A model generated the notes under the pieces. It was not told the DNA's origin, did no database searches, and saw nothing but the letters and a program-made list of their open reading frames with translations. Shown piece by piece: positions 17,737 through 26,607 of a DNA stretch of 64,000 nt; the first letter of the stretch is position 1, and each line of letters opens with the position of its first letter. The position numbers and the translations under genes were made by a program. The DNA is taken from positions 5,704,001 to 5,768,000 of the forward strand of contig OZ247499.1 in NCBI GenBank assembly GCA_965233625.1, in the 5' to 3' direction. Source of the DNA: G965233625 sp965233625 (lineage in GTDB: Bacteria > Planctomycetota > Planctomycetia > Pirellulales > Pirellulaceae).

Positions 17737-18771
17737 CTACGCCGGTTCGGCGGCGGCTTTCTCACGTAACGCAGATGCAATGCCGCCCGGCTTCGGCGGT
17801 TGTTTGCCTGCGGGCCAGCCTTCACGCTGGCGGGTGCGGTCTCCGTCCGACTCTTCGGTCTGATCGTGGAACAGCGTGATATTGGTCGGGAATGGCATAT
17901 CGATACCGGCTTCGTCAAGCGTTTCTTTCACGCGGGCGACCACTTCGCTGCCGGCGCGGATCGTGGAAGCCTGGTCGGATTCCGTCCACCAGCGTGCGCG
18001 GAGGTTGACGGTGCTGCCTGCCAGTTCCTGCACCAGCACTTCAGGGGCGGGTTCTTGCAGCACGCCCTCTACGTCTTCCAGCGTCTCTTGAATCAGGCGG
18101 ATGGCTTCGCGCAGATCGTCGCCATAGCCGATGCCAATGTCGTACTGGCTGCGGCGTTCTTTGTGCGCGGTGTTGACCACGACAGGGCTAGTGTAGATGT
18201 CTGCGTTCGGAATCACGACGCGTTTGCCATCGTAGGTGCGAATGATCGTTGCGCGGGTTTCGATGGATTCGACGGTGCCTTCGTAGTCACTGGATTGAAT
18301 CTGGTCGCCGATTCTGAACGGTTCGCGAAGCAGAATCAGCACACCCGCCAGGAAGTTCTGCAGGATGTCTTTGAACGCAAAACCGATGGCGACACCACCC
18401 ACACCCAAAGCCGCCAGCAGATCGCCCGGCCCGACGCCAGGCGATACGATGGCGACCGCAATCATCAGGCCGCCGAGCATAATCAACCAGCGGCTGAGAC
18501 GGCCGAGCACCTTGCCGATGTTCGCCGACTCACGCTCCTGCGTAAACCGGTCGATTGTCCAAGCGACGACTCTTGAGAGCACATAGAAAAGCACGAGCAC
18601 GACTGCCGCAATGGCGAGGTTTGGCAGCAGCCGCATCGCGCCTTCGATCATCGTCTGCAACTTATCGACGATTGCCGAAGGGTCCGCTTCCAGCGAATCA
18701 GCCGTCTTGTCGGAAGCTTTATCTGCTTCGCTGCCGGCCTCTGCCAGCAGCAGGAAAAACCTGGTGTTCAT
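17737..18771 (-). CDS. MscS-type mechanosensitive channel
   Basis: A 344-residue small-conductance mechanosensitive channel that releases solutes on osmotic downshock. After a short Ala/Asp-rich periplasmic N-terminus come membrane segments at about 50-70, 88-108 and the pore helix with Gly/Ala pattern (LLAALGVGGVAIGFAFKDIL, about 120-145), then the beta domain (RIGDQIQSSDYEGTVESIET, VVIPNADIY) and the alpha-beta domain. The C-terminal tail from about 315 is charged and Pro/Lys-rich. The ATG at 18771 has GAGGGG upstream and is preferred to one 18 bases earlier. Confidence 0.95.
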   Translation of the reverse strand: MNTRFFLLLAEAGSEADKASDKTADSLEADPSAIVDKLQTMIEGAMRLLPNLAIAAVVLVLFYVLSRVVAWTIDRFTQERESANIGKVLGRLSRWLIMLGGLMIAVAIVSPGVGPGDLLAALGVGGVAIGFAFKDILQNFLAGVLILLREPFRIGDQIQSSDYEGTVESIETRATIIRTYDGKRVVIPNADIYTSPVVVNTAHKERRSQYDIGIGYGDDLREAIRLIQETLEDVEGVLQEPAPEVLVQELAGSTVNLRARWWTESDQASTIRAGSEVVARVKETLDEAGIDMPFPTNITLFHDQTEESDGDRTRQREGWPAGKQPPKPGGIASALREKAAAEPA

Positions 18772-18962
18772 GTAGATCCCCTCGCGCATGTAGTAAAGCT
18801 AATAGGGGAAAGCAAATCCGGCGCCATTGCGAGATGGCGTGCGTTCACGGCTTCTAACAGCGGCGATCGATGCCGGATGCACGATCAATGCGGTTGCTGC
18901 GCGACCGTATTGAATGGAGAACGCTCACGTGCTGCATGCAGGTTCTTGCCGCCGGCCGGACG

Positions 18963-20192
18963 TTATTTTTCCTGTGCGTTGCGCGCGTCGCGATGCGGAT
19001 TCTCGTACCAGAAGACGCCCAGTTGATCGCGTTCTTCGCAGGTCAGAACGTCGAGATCGCCATCGTCGTCCATATCCAGCAGCTTCATATGGTCGTACTT
19101 CAGACCCAGCGGCCCGGCCAGTTCCATGCGTTTCCAACGCCCGGCGCCGTCACGCGCGGGGAGGTGTTTTAACCAGAAGCAGCCACACAGCGGCGCCTTT
19201 GCGCCTTCGCAGGAGAAGACCAGATCAAAACTCCCATCGCCGTCGATGTCGCCTACCCGGACCGCTTTTGCCCGGCCAATGCCTTCGCCAGATAACTCGA
19301 CCGTCCGCTTACTCCAGGCCTGCCGCGGGTCTTTATTCTGCACATAGAGATCAACGCGGTAGGGTTTGATGGCGACCGCGATATCCAGCTTCTTATCACC
19401 ATTCAGATCGACACAGTCCAGGAACATCACTTCCTGACCATCGCCGCCGATGCGATGTTCCCGCCAGGCTCCGGTGGCCTGTGCAGCACAGGGGTTCTCT
19501 AACCACAGTACACCCGCCGTCTTGCCGCGGCGGTCTGATACAACCAGATCCATGTCGCCGTCGCCGTCCAGATCGTGCGTTTCGATAGACATGATCCAGC
19601 CGGCTTTATAAAGCGGGTGGAACTTCCACGCGTCCAGATCGCGGGCATCGGCTGGCGCCTGCAACCAGCCCACCACCCCACCGCCGCCTTTAGAACCGAC
19701 GACCAGATCAACGCCGTGCTCGCCGTCCACCTGCATTGGCACAGCGTACATCCACAGCCCCGCATTCTGCGTTACCGGGATCGGCTGCGTGCTCCACTTG
19801 TCCGCCTTCAGATAATCCTCTTTCGCCGGCGGCGCCCAGTGCACGTACATCGTCTTCGTCCGGCCTTCGCAGCAGCTGACCATATCCACGGCGCCATCGT
19901 TATCCAGATCCACCAGCACGGCGTCTTCGGCTGACCTCACCTTCCCCACTGTAACTTGCGGCCACTGACCGCCGCGTACTTTGGCGTAGCCAGGATGAAG
20001 ATAAGCACGCACCACGCCGCCTTCTTCCCAGCCGGTAGCAATATCCGGCAGACCGTCGCCGTTGGCATCGGTCAGACGAACACCGTCGGCGCCGCGGCTG
20101 GAAGCGTCAATCGTATGGCGTTTCCAGATCTGGCCGGAAGATGTCAGCGGCGTCAGGCAGATGAACAGCAGTAGAAACGCAGCCAGCTTCAT
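18963..20192 (-). CDS. Secreted FG-GAP/VCBS repeat protein
   Basis: A 409-residue exported protein: signal peptide (1-20, ending near TSSGQ), then repeated FG-GAP/VCBS blades with calcium-type loops (DANGDGLPDIATG, DLDNDGAVDMVSC, DLDGDGDMDLVVSDR, DLNGDKKLDIAVAI, DIDGDGSFDLVFSC, DMDDDGDLDVLTCEE). These fold as a seven-bladed propeller and bind calcium. Such proteins are abundant in planctomycetes; ligand and role are unknown. The cytochrome-like gene upstream on the same strand is 29 bases away, so the two may form one transcript. Confidence 0.9.
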   Translation of the reverse strand: MKLAAFLLLFICLTPLTSSGQIWKRHTIDASSRGADGVRLTDANGDGLPDIATGWEEGGVVRAYLHPGYAKVRGGQWPQVTVGKVRSAEDAVLVDLDNDGAVDMVSCCEGRTKTMYVHWAPPAKEDYLKADKWSTQPIPVTQNAGLWMYAVPMQVDGEHGVDLVVGSKGGGGVVGWLQAPADARDLDAWKFHPLYKAGWIMSIETHDLDGDGDMDLVVSDRRGKTAGVLWLENPCAAQATGAWREHRIGGDGQEVMFLDCVDLNGDKKLDIAVAIKPYRVDLYVQNKDPRQAWSKRTVELSGEGIGRAKAVRVGDIDGDGSFDLVFSCEGAKAPLCGCFWLKHLPARDGAGRWKRMELAGPLGLKYDHMKLLDMDDDGDLDVLTCEERDQLGVFWYENPHRDARNAQEK

Positions 20193-20221
20193 ACGTGGGC
20201 GCCTTCCAGGGGTCTAACGGT

Positions 20222-21178
20222 TTAGCGGTAGTTCTCGTGGCAGTCGTCACACGCCTGCATGATGTCTCCCAGCGCGGCGCTGGCTTTCGCCAGATCTTCG
20301 TCCCTGACAGCCTCTTTGATTTCTACGCAGGCCTTTTGCATGGTGCGGCAGAACTCTTCGTAATCGTCGTCGTCGCCGTCTTCCATTTCATCTTTGGTCA
20401 GGATTTCAGACATCATCGCCAGCATTTCGGCTTCGTGAATGATGTCGTCCTTATTCTTTTTGAACTCGTCCGCGTTGCTGGTCATCGGCTTCAGACGGTC
20501 TTTCTGAGCCAGTTCAATGCGTTGCATGATCTGTCCGCGAATCAGCACCTGATTCCATTCAAATTCCGCCTCGCCTTTTTTAGTCGTTGAAAACGAACCA
20601 CCACTAAGCAGCGTCTGCAGGTCTTCCTTCCGCAGCTTGGCTTCCTTGTACGAGCCTTCCGAGACGGTCTTTGCGTTCTTAGAAGACTGGGCGAAGGTTT
20701 CGCGGGCGTCGTGGGCGATGTTCTTCCAGCGGACATCGCCGCCGTATTGCCCGATCACGCCGAACGCCGCTGCCAGCATGGCGAAGTGTTTCCGCACCTT
20801 GCGGGCGCCGCGGCTCTTAAAGTCCGTGATGGTATTGATGCTGTCATCCACTTCACGCTTGAGCGACTTAATCTCGTTCTCAAGCGTCGAAGCAGAAACA
20901 ATCTTGTCCCAGTCACCGCTGCCGCCGCTATCGCTATCTCCGCCCGAACTGCCGCCCACCGGCGCCTTCTTCTTCGGCGTACCCAGATCATCCGGCCGCG
21001 CGCCGGTCAGACCTTCGCGGAACACGTCGTTAAAAAACGTACCGGGACGGCTATCAAACGCCGGAGGCTTCGCCCGCACGCTCGGCGCACTCTGAGCAAA
21101 AGCTTCCGTCGCCGCCCACCCGCAGCAAACAGCCACCGCAATCAATGTGAGAATATTCGCCCGCATTCGCATCTTCAT
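20222..21178 (-). CDS. Exported cytochrome c-like protein (C-terminal CXXCH)
   Basis: A 318-residue protein with a signal peptide (RANILTLIAVAVCCGWAA, cleavage near AFAQ). A Ser/Gly-rich linker (about 65-85) is followed by helical segments and a C-terminal haem-binding motif C310-x2-C313-H314 seven residues from the end (ACDDCHENYR). A C-terminal CXXCH on a four-helix body is the layout of cytochrome c', so a periplasmic haem protein that binds gas ligands or transfers electrons is plausible. I use the ATG at 21178 because it starts the signal peptide; earlier in-frame Met codons add a non-typical extension. Confidence 0.75.
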   Translation of the reverse strand: MKMRMRANILTLIAVAVCCGWAATEAFAQSAPSVRAKPPAFDSRPGTFFNDVFREGLTGARPDDLGTPKKKAPVGGSSGGDSDSGGSGDWDKIVSASTLENEIKSLKREVDDSINTITDFKSRGARKVRKHFAMLAAAFGVIGQYGGDVRWKNIAHDARETFAQSSKNAKTVSEGSYKEAKLRKEDLQTLLSGGSFSTTKKGEAEFEWNQVLIRGQIMQRIELAQKDRLKPMTSNADEFKKNKDDIIHEAEMLAMMSEILTKDEMEDGDDDDYEEFCRTMQKACVEIKEAVRDEDLAKASAALGDIMQACDDCHENYR

Positions 21179-21292
21179 CACCCACGTCCTCACCAGGAAA
21201 AGTCCTCTCACCAAACCATACCCCATAATATCGCGGCGCCACTGCGACGGCAATGAAGTTGAAGTTTGAAGCAGGCGGCGGGGTGAACTCTA

Positions 21293-24200
21293 ATGATGCA
21301 TGCAAGGCAGGTTCCAGAATTAAAGGCGATGATGAAATCATCTGGTGTACGCAAAAGGACCGGGGCGACTTACCTGAGCTTTATCTTCTTATTCTCTGTG
21401 GCCTACCTTTCCGCAATTGCACAGAGCCAGGAGCCGCCGGTTATCAGCCGGGCGATTGATTACGACGATAATGTCGATCCATATTCCGGCGACTTTCCCG
21501 CGCCGGTTTCGCTCGTTGTCCGCGGCGATGTACGCAGGCTCAAGGTAAAGGCGGCGAAAGATCTTTCTAAGCCGGCGCCGCCCCCAATGTATGAGATCGA
21601 CGTGAAGGAGGTCCTGTACGGTGGTGGGCAACGAAGGATTGTCCGCTTCACGTCTTCTAATCGATTCCAGATCTTCGGCGAAGACATGATTGTCGCACTC
21701 GGATCAGGAACGCAGATCGGCTTTGAATACGTGCACAATTATTCGCAATTTCCTGGCAAGCCTATCTCGCAGCGCGCCCTGGTGCATCGTGCACTGGCCC
21801 GTGCGCGACTGGATTACCGGGTGCTGTCGGCGACGGCGATCTTCACCGGTAAAGAACTCTCTGGCAAAAACGGCCAGACAAAGGTGGAAGTGGTGAAACC
21901 CATTGCGGGACGTGCGCCGGCTGCGGGGCGGAAGATTGTTGTGAAGCTAGGGCCCGGGCACAGGTACGTGCTTGCGATGCGCTTTAGAACTGCGGTGAGC
22001 AAACCCATCCGCGACGGCGTGTGGCTGTATTTTGTAACGGACATTCTGCCACGCGGTTCCAGGAAGCCGCCACTGTACATTATCTCAAGCTCCATCCACG
22101 GCGATCAGGAAGAGGCGGTCCGCGCCGCGCTGAAGCGACGCGACCAGCACCCTCTGATTCCCCGCACCTATGAAGATGGGTCGGTAGAGCCATGGCGCAG
22201 AATCGCGTTTGATGGCAGCATTGCAGAGGCGGCCGCTCTGGTTGGTTCTGAAAACCAGGCAGCGGTACTGCTGGGCCTGGAGAAGATTGAACACGGCGGT
22301 GAACATGCGCTGAACATCGCCGTCGAAAAGATCGAACAGACCTTACGCCGCAGCGATAGGCCCTGGCAGAGTGACCTACGTCGCACACGCCGGCTGATCG
22401 AACTTCTTGGTAGGATCGAACCGGACAAACGCCAGATCCGCGGCATCCTGGACCGCTACCTTCAGCGGATGGCAAGCAATCCGCCACTCCCGGAATCGCC
22501 GCCTGACGACGACTGGGGCGTTGAATCCAATACGCCTTTGCAGTGGCTTGTTAGGGCGCTGGGAGAGGAATGGCTCAGCGAGGAATACGGCCTGAAACTG
22601 TTGAAATTACAGGACGCCGCGCCGGGTAAGTGGGCAGGCGTCGTGAAGGCTGCTGTGGAGTCAGAAAAAGTTCGTGACCTCCTGGAACTGGCCGCTGCCC
22701 GCAAGGACGCGGCAAAGTTTCGCCGGCAGCGTGCGACAGTAGGCTTTCAACCCGCGGGTGTGCATATCGTCTTCACCCCCGACAGCAAGCACGCGATTGT
22801 CGATGCGGACATCTACCGCGTGAGCGACTGGCAGAAGGTCGGCGAAATCCCCGCGGCCAAAGGCTGGCGTCTGACTTATGCAGGCGGCAACCGCTACTTC
22901 GCTACCGGACGATTTGAGAATCGCGATATTCCAGTCATCGAACTGACCTTCAAAAACGGGACGCCCGTGTCGCATCTCGTAGCGCGTCTACCCGGCGAAA
23001 CCGATCCTGCGTGTCCCCCCAGCGTGTCGGCGGATCGCCGCGTGTTGCTTACCGTAGGGAAGAAAATAAGAATCTGGGACACCGTCAATCTCAAACTACT
23101 GCATACCTTGGAGCTAAATCCACATTGCCGCCAGGCATGTATCAGTAGCGATGGAAACAAAGTGGCGATGCATCGGCAGGGAAGACTGACGATCGTTCCA
23201 CTTAACGGCGGCAAGACGAAGAAGCTCAAATACAACTACGGGAATGTTCTGGCCGTACGCTTTACGCCAGACGGTAGGTACCTGATGGTCGCTAAGGACG
23301 CATACCAACCTGAGTTGTATCTCTTGAATCTTGCCGGAGGTTATAAGGTGGAGTCGCAGACAAAGCTGGCAGAAACCATGCGTAGCCTCCGGCTTGATGT
23401 TTCGCCAGATAGCCGGCATGTCCTCATCGGCTGGCCAGACGGGGTAAAAACGGCAAGCCTTCCCAGCCTGAAACCGCTACGGACAATCTCCAGGCGTACA
23501 GACGGCTTTCATGTGGATACGGTGGCGTTCTCACCAGACGGATCAATGCTGGGTATTGGTTCAGGTAGTATCAACCCATTTGGAGATGGCGGACCGGAGG
23601 TTGCCGGGAACATCCGGCTCTTCGATCGAAGAAACTTTCAACCTGTGTTTCCCGTCAACACCCATCCAGCGCACCTGACACGCCATTACTACGCTGCCGA
23701 TGGAAAAACGATCCGCACCTTTGACGACCAGGGTTACATCTGCATCTGGGATGCGGTAGATCTTTCGCTCAAGAAACGCCATGCCCCGCCGCCGGGGATG
23801 CGCGTCATCGCAGTCCGCCCTGAAGATGGCAGATGTGCTCTCTACGCTGCATCCAGCGTTCACCTGTCGCTAGGAGATCTTCCCGTGGAATCAATCGCTG
23901 TGGTTGACTGCCGGACGGGAGAAATCGTCAGCAGGTTTAACGCACCGGTAAACTGGTTCAGTAGTTATTTGCACTGGCTGGCGGGCCAGAAACTATTAAT
24001 AAGGGGTAGGAAAAAGTGGCGGTGGATTGACCTGACAGCCGGTAAAGTACTTGATGACCGTGAGGTCGATGTCAGCCATCAACCGTTGCTCCGCGATGGC
24101 GATGCGTTCCTTACCGGAGATCGTAAAACGCTGCTGTTTTCGCAGGGTTACAACCAGGATGAAATCGAAATCGGAAGAGGAACGACAAGACTGAGAGTGT

Positions 24201-24652
24201 GGACCGTCAATGCCTCAACAGCAGAGGCGTCGAAACCCGTCAGCAGCCAGCTAGAGACGGACAGCTTTTACGAAACTTATTCAGTCCCGGGCGGTAAATA
24301 CTTTTGCATCAAAAGTGACGGCATCCGCATTCTGCGGCGTAGTGATGGTAAGCAGGTCGCCCACTTTACATTTCCGCCACCCACGGTCATCTACAAAGTC
24401 GTGTTCAGCCCTTCCGGCGACCGGTTTGCGTTAAGCACTGGCCGGTTGCCGCGTGATGAGGAAATAGCAGAAGTCCGGCATCCATGGGGGAACGACACCA
24501 CCATCGCAGTGTATGAAACGCTGACCGGCAAGGCGATTGCAGTATTCTCGCCGGTAGAAACTACCGGCTTGGGCCTGCGTTTCAGCCCCGATGGCAGCCA
24601 GCTTCTGTTTGCGGGAGGTAGTGAGATGGAACTGTGCGATCTGCCACGGTAG
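21293..24652 (+). CDS. Large exported WD40-type propeller protein
   Basis: A 1119-residue protein with an N-terminal hydrophobic export segment (about 27-43). The part up to about residue 480 holds a beta region and helices; from about 485 to the end there are WD40-like blades, seen in recurring FSPDG-type turns (FTPDSKHAIV, FTPDGRYLMVA, VSPDSRHVLIG, FSPDGSMLGIG, FSPSGDRFALS, FSPDGSQLLFAGG). Such propellers serve as protein-binding scaffolds. The ribosome binding site GGGGTG precedes the start. Convergent with the next gene, 10 bases away. Partner and role are unknown. Confidence 0.85.
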   Translation: MMHARQVPELKAMMKSSGVRKRTGATYLSFIFLFSVAYLSAIAQSQEPPVISRAIDYDDNVDPYSGDFPAPVSLVVRGDVRRLKVKAAKDLSKPAPPPMYEIDVKEVLYGGGQRRIVRFTSSNRFQIFGEDMIVALGSGTQIGFEYVHNYSQFPGKPISQRALVHRALARARLDYRVLSATAIFTGKELSGKNGQTKVEVVKPIAGRAPAAGRKIVVKLGPGHRYVLAMRFRTAVSKPIRDGVWLYFVTDILPRGSRKPPLYIISSSIHGDQEEAVRAALKRRDQHPLIPRTYEDGSVEPWRRIAFDGSIAEAAALVGSENQAAVLLGLEKIEHGGEHALNIAVEKIEQTLRRSDRPWQSDLRRTRRLIELLGRIEPDKRQIRGILDRYLQRMASNPPLPESPPDDDWGVESNTPLQWLVRALGEEWLSEEYGLKLLKLQDAAPGKWAGVVKAAVESEKVRDLLELAAARKDAAKFRRQRATVGFQPAGVHIVFTPDSKHAIVDADIYRVSDWQKVGEIPAAKGWRLTYAGGNRYFATGRFENRDIPVIELTFKNGTPVSHLVARLPGETDPACPPSVSADRRVLLTVGKKIRIWDTVNLKLLHTLELNPHCRQACISSDGNKVAMHRQGRLTIVPLNGGKTKKLKYNYGNVLAVRFTPDGRYLMVAKDAYQPELYLLNLAGGYKVESQTKLAETMRSLRLDVSPDSRHVLIGWPDGVKTASLPSLKPLRTISRRTDGFHVDTVAFSPDGSMLGIGSGSINPFGDGGPEVAGNIRLFDRRNFQPVFPVNTHPAHLTRHYYAADGKTIRTFDDQGYICIWDAVDLSLKKRHAPPPGMRVIAVRPEDGRCALYAASSVHLSLGDLPVESIAVVDCRTGEIVSRFNAPVNWFSSYLHWLAGQKLLIRGRKKWRWIDLTAGKVLDDREVDVSHQPLLRDGDAFLTGDRKTLLFSQGYNQDEIEIGRGTTRLRVWTVNASTAEASKPVSSQLETDSFYETYSVPGGKYFCIKSDGIRILRRSDGKQVAHFTFPPPTVIYKVVFSPSGDRFALSTGRLPRDEEIAEVRHPWGNDTTIAVYETLTGKAIAVFSPVETTGLGLRFSPDGSQLLFAGGSEMELCDLPR

Positions 24653-24662
24653 CCTCTACCAC

Positions 24663-24947
24663 TTACCGCTGCTGACGCGGGCGGCGGGTGATGAGGCTGA
24701 TGACGGCGACGAAGAGGGCGGAGCCGATGATGGACCAGACGATGGGGAATTTGACGCCGCCGAGGTCCAGGGCCAGCAGATCGGGCAGGCCGATGGCTTG
24801 CGACATGTAGGCGCCGAGTAAGGCGCCGATGAAGCCCAGCGCGATCGACGCCAGGCAGCCTCCCACGGAATAGCCGGCGATTGCCTGCCCGATGGAACCG
24901 CAGATGCCTGCAATGATCAGCAGGACGATAAAACCAAGGATCGACAT
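24663..24947 (-). CDS. GlsB/YeaQ/YmgE-family stress membrane protein
   Basis: A 94-residue protein with three membrane segments (about 3-20, 28-50, 66-86) rich in Gly and Ala, matching the transglycosylase-associated (GlsB/YeaQ/YmgE) family: SILGFIVLLIIAGICGSIG at the N-terminus and LGFIGALLGAYMSQAIG in the middle. Family members are induced in stress; the biochemical role is not established. A GAGGTG ribosome binding site precedes the ATG. Confidence 0.9.
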   Translation of the reverse strand: MSILGFIVLLIIAGICGSIGQAIAGYSVGGCLASIALGFIGALLGAYMSQAIGLPDLLALDLGGVKFPIVWSIIGSALFVAVISLITRRPRQQR

Positions 24948-25028
24948 AAGTGTGCAGCACCTCGCAAGGCGGGGCCACGTTCTCCGTTTCTTTTGCGAAC
25001 TGTCAGGACGGATTCGCCACCGGCGACA

Positions 25029-26369
25029 TCAACGCACCACCACACACTGCGGCGCCCGGCGTTTGAATTCGGCGGCGCCTTTGGCCGTTACCTTCGAGCC
25101 ACGCACATACAGCTTGCGTAGGCCCGTTAGCTTGGTCAGCTTCAGCAATCCCTCGTCGGTGATTGCTGTGTTAGTCAGCCACAAGGTATGCAGGGTTGTG
25201 AGGCCGGACAGGCTTTCTAAGCCTTTGTCCGTTACCTTGGTGTCGTCCAGTCCTAACGTTTCTATCTGAGTGAGTTTTCCAAAATACGGCATGGCGGTGT
25301 CATCCACCGGCGCGAACTGCACCGAGAGATAACGCAACCCTTGCAGTTCTTCCAATGATGCAATTCCTGGGCCATTGACGTTGCACGCCGTAAGAATCAG
25401 TTTGCTCAGCGACTGCATGTCTTTCAGATGCTTCAAGCCCTGATCGGTGACTTTCGTATAGTTCAGCCAGAGGGTTTCCAGCCGCGTCATGGCAGCAATA
25501 TGCTGCAACCCCTCGTCGTTGATGGGCGTGTAATCCAGCCCCAGACGTTTCATCGTGGTGATATCGTGGATCGCTTCCAGGGTACCGGCCCGCAGGGGCA
25601 GCGATTTCATGGAAAGGAATTCCAGCGCGGGCAACTGCTGCAAATGCTTCAGACCTTCGCCCTGCACCTGGCTGCCGCTGAGAAAAAGCGACTTCAGCCC
25701 TTTCAGCTTTCCGACATAAACCAGACCGTCGTCAGAAACGCTTGAATCGGTTAGCGAGAGCGTTTCCATCTGGCTAAACCACTGCAAGTGGGCGAGCCCG
25801 CCGTTGCCGCCTCTCCAGTCTTTGCTGATGTAAACATTGTTGACGATGGAATTGCGCTGACTGACACGGGCGCCAAGCTTCTTCAGCCGCAGCACCGCCA
25901 TATCGCGGCGCGTATTTAACGCGTCCTGAAACACGCGGCGTGAGCGCGCCGCCAGCACCGGGTCTTCAGAATTCACCAGCCGCCGCATTGCCGCGATGCT
26001 CTGGGAATCGCTGGACGCGGTCGAAACATTGGCGGCCATCTGGCTGAGGATATAAAGCGCGCGGGTCGAAGCTTCGTCATCTTTCAGCTTCGCTGCGGCG
26101 GCAACCTGCGCGACGGCGGCGGGCCCGGCTGCAATCAACTGCGTCGTCGCTTCACTACGGTCGCGGAACTTTGCGGCGCCCAGGCGGTTCACCCATCTGG
26201 CAATCGCCTGCTGATCGCTCTCGTCTTCCGCACCAGTGGCAGAGGCTTCACTCTGCAGAACAGGCTCTGGAGGTTCGTCCGCCATCGTGCGGCAGACACC
26301 TATAAACGCAACGCAGCAGAGCGTCGTTATGTGCGTGATACTGGCCAGAAGTTTCAGGCGTTGGTGCAT
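25029..26369 (-). CDS. Exported leucine-rich repeat protein
   Basis: A 446-residue protein with a signal segment (about 8-28). Residues about 50-150 form a helical Ala-rich module with a HEAT-like look (ATTQLIAAGPAAVAQVAAAA). From about residue 195 to the end there are about ten leucine-rich repeats of 24-25 residues with the planctomycete pattern L-x-L-x-x-T-x-V/I-x-D-x-G-L (for example LWLNYTKVTDQGLKHL, LGLDDTKVTDKGLESL, LWLTNTAITDEGLLKL). It would present a curved protein-binding surface outside the cytoplasm. Ligand unknown. Confidence 0.9.
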   Translation of the reverse strand: MHQRLKLLASITHITTLCCVAFIGVCRTMADEPPEPVLQSEASATGAEDESDQQAIARWVNRLGAAKFRDRSEATTQLIAAGPAAVAQVAAAAKLKDDEASTRALYILSQMAANVSTASSDSQSIAAMRRLVNSEDPVLAARSRRVFQDALNTRRDMAVLRLKKLGARVSQRNSIVNNVYISKDWRGGNGGLAHLQWFSQMETLSLTDSSVSDDGLVYVGKLKGLKSLFLSGSQVQGEGLKHLQQLPALEFLSMKSLPLRAGTLEAIHDITTMKRLGLDYTPINDEGLQHIAAMTRLETLWLNYTKVTDQGLKHLKDMQSLSKLILTACNVNGPGIASLEELQGLRYLSVQFAPVDDTAMPYFGKLTQIETLGLDDTKVTDKGLESLSGLTTLHTLWLTNTAITDEGLLKLTKLTGLRKLYVRGSKVTAKGAAEFKRRAPQCVVVR

Positions 26370-26607
26370 GATTCTGTTCCACGCTGGGTCTGGCAGGAAG
26401 CGGTCATAAGCGATCCATCACTTTCCATAATAAGGTGCCACCACGCGGTTTTGTAGCCGCGGCACGTTGCAGAGGGCGGTAAGCGGCCGGTTTCAAAAAT
26501 GCCAGACTGGCTCCACAGAGACCGGCAGCGTGCGGCTTTTTGAAGTAAACTACCGCCTTGCCACAACAAACATCGCCTTTGATCGCCGCCGGTGAGGAAA
26601 GCCTTTG

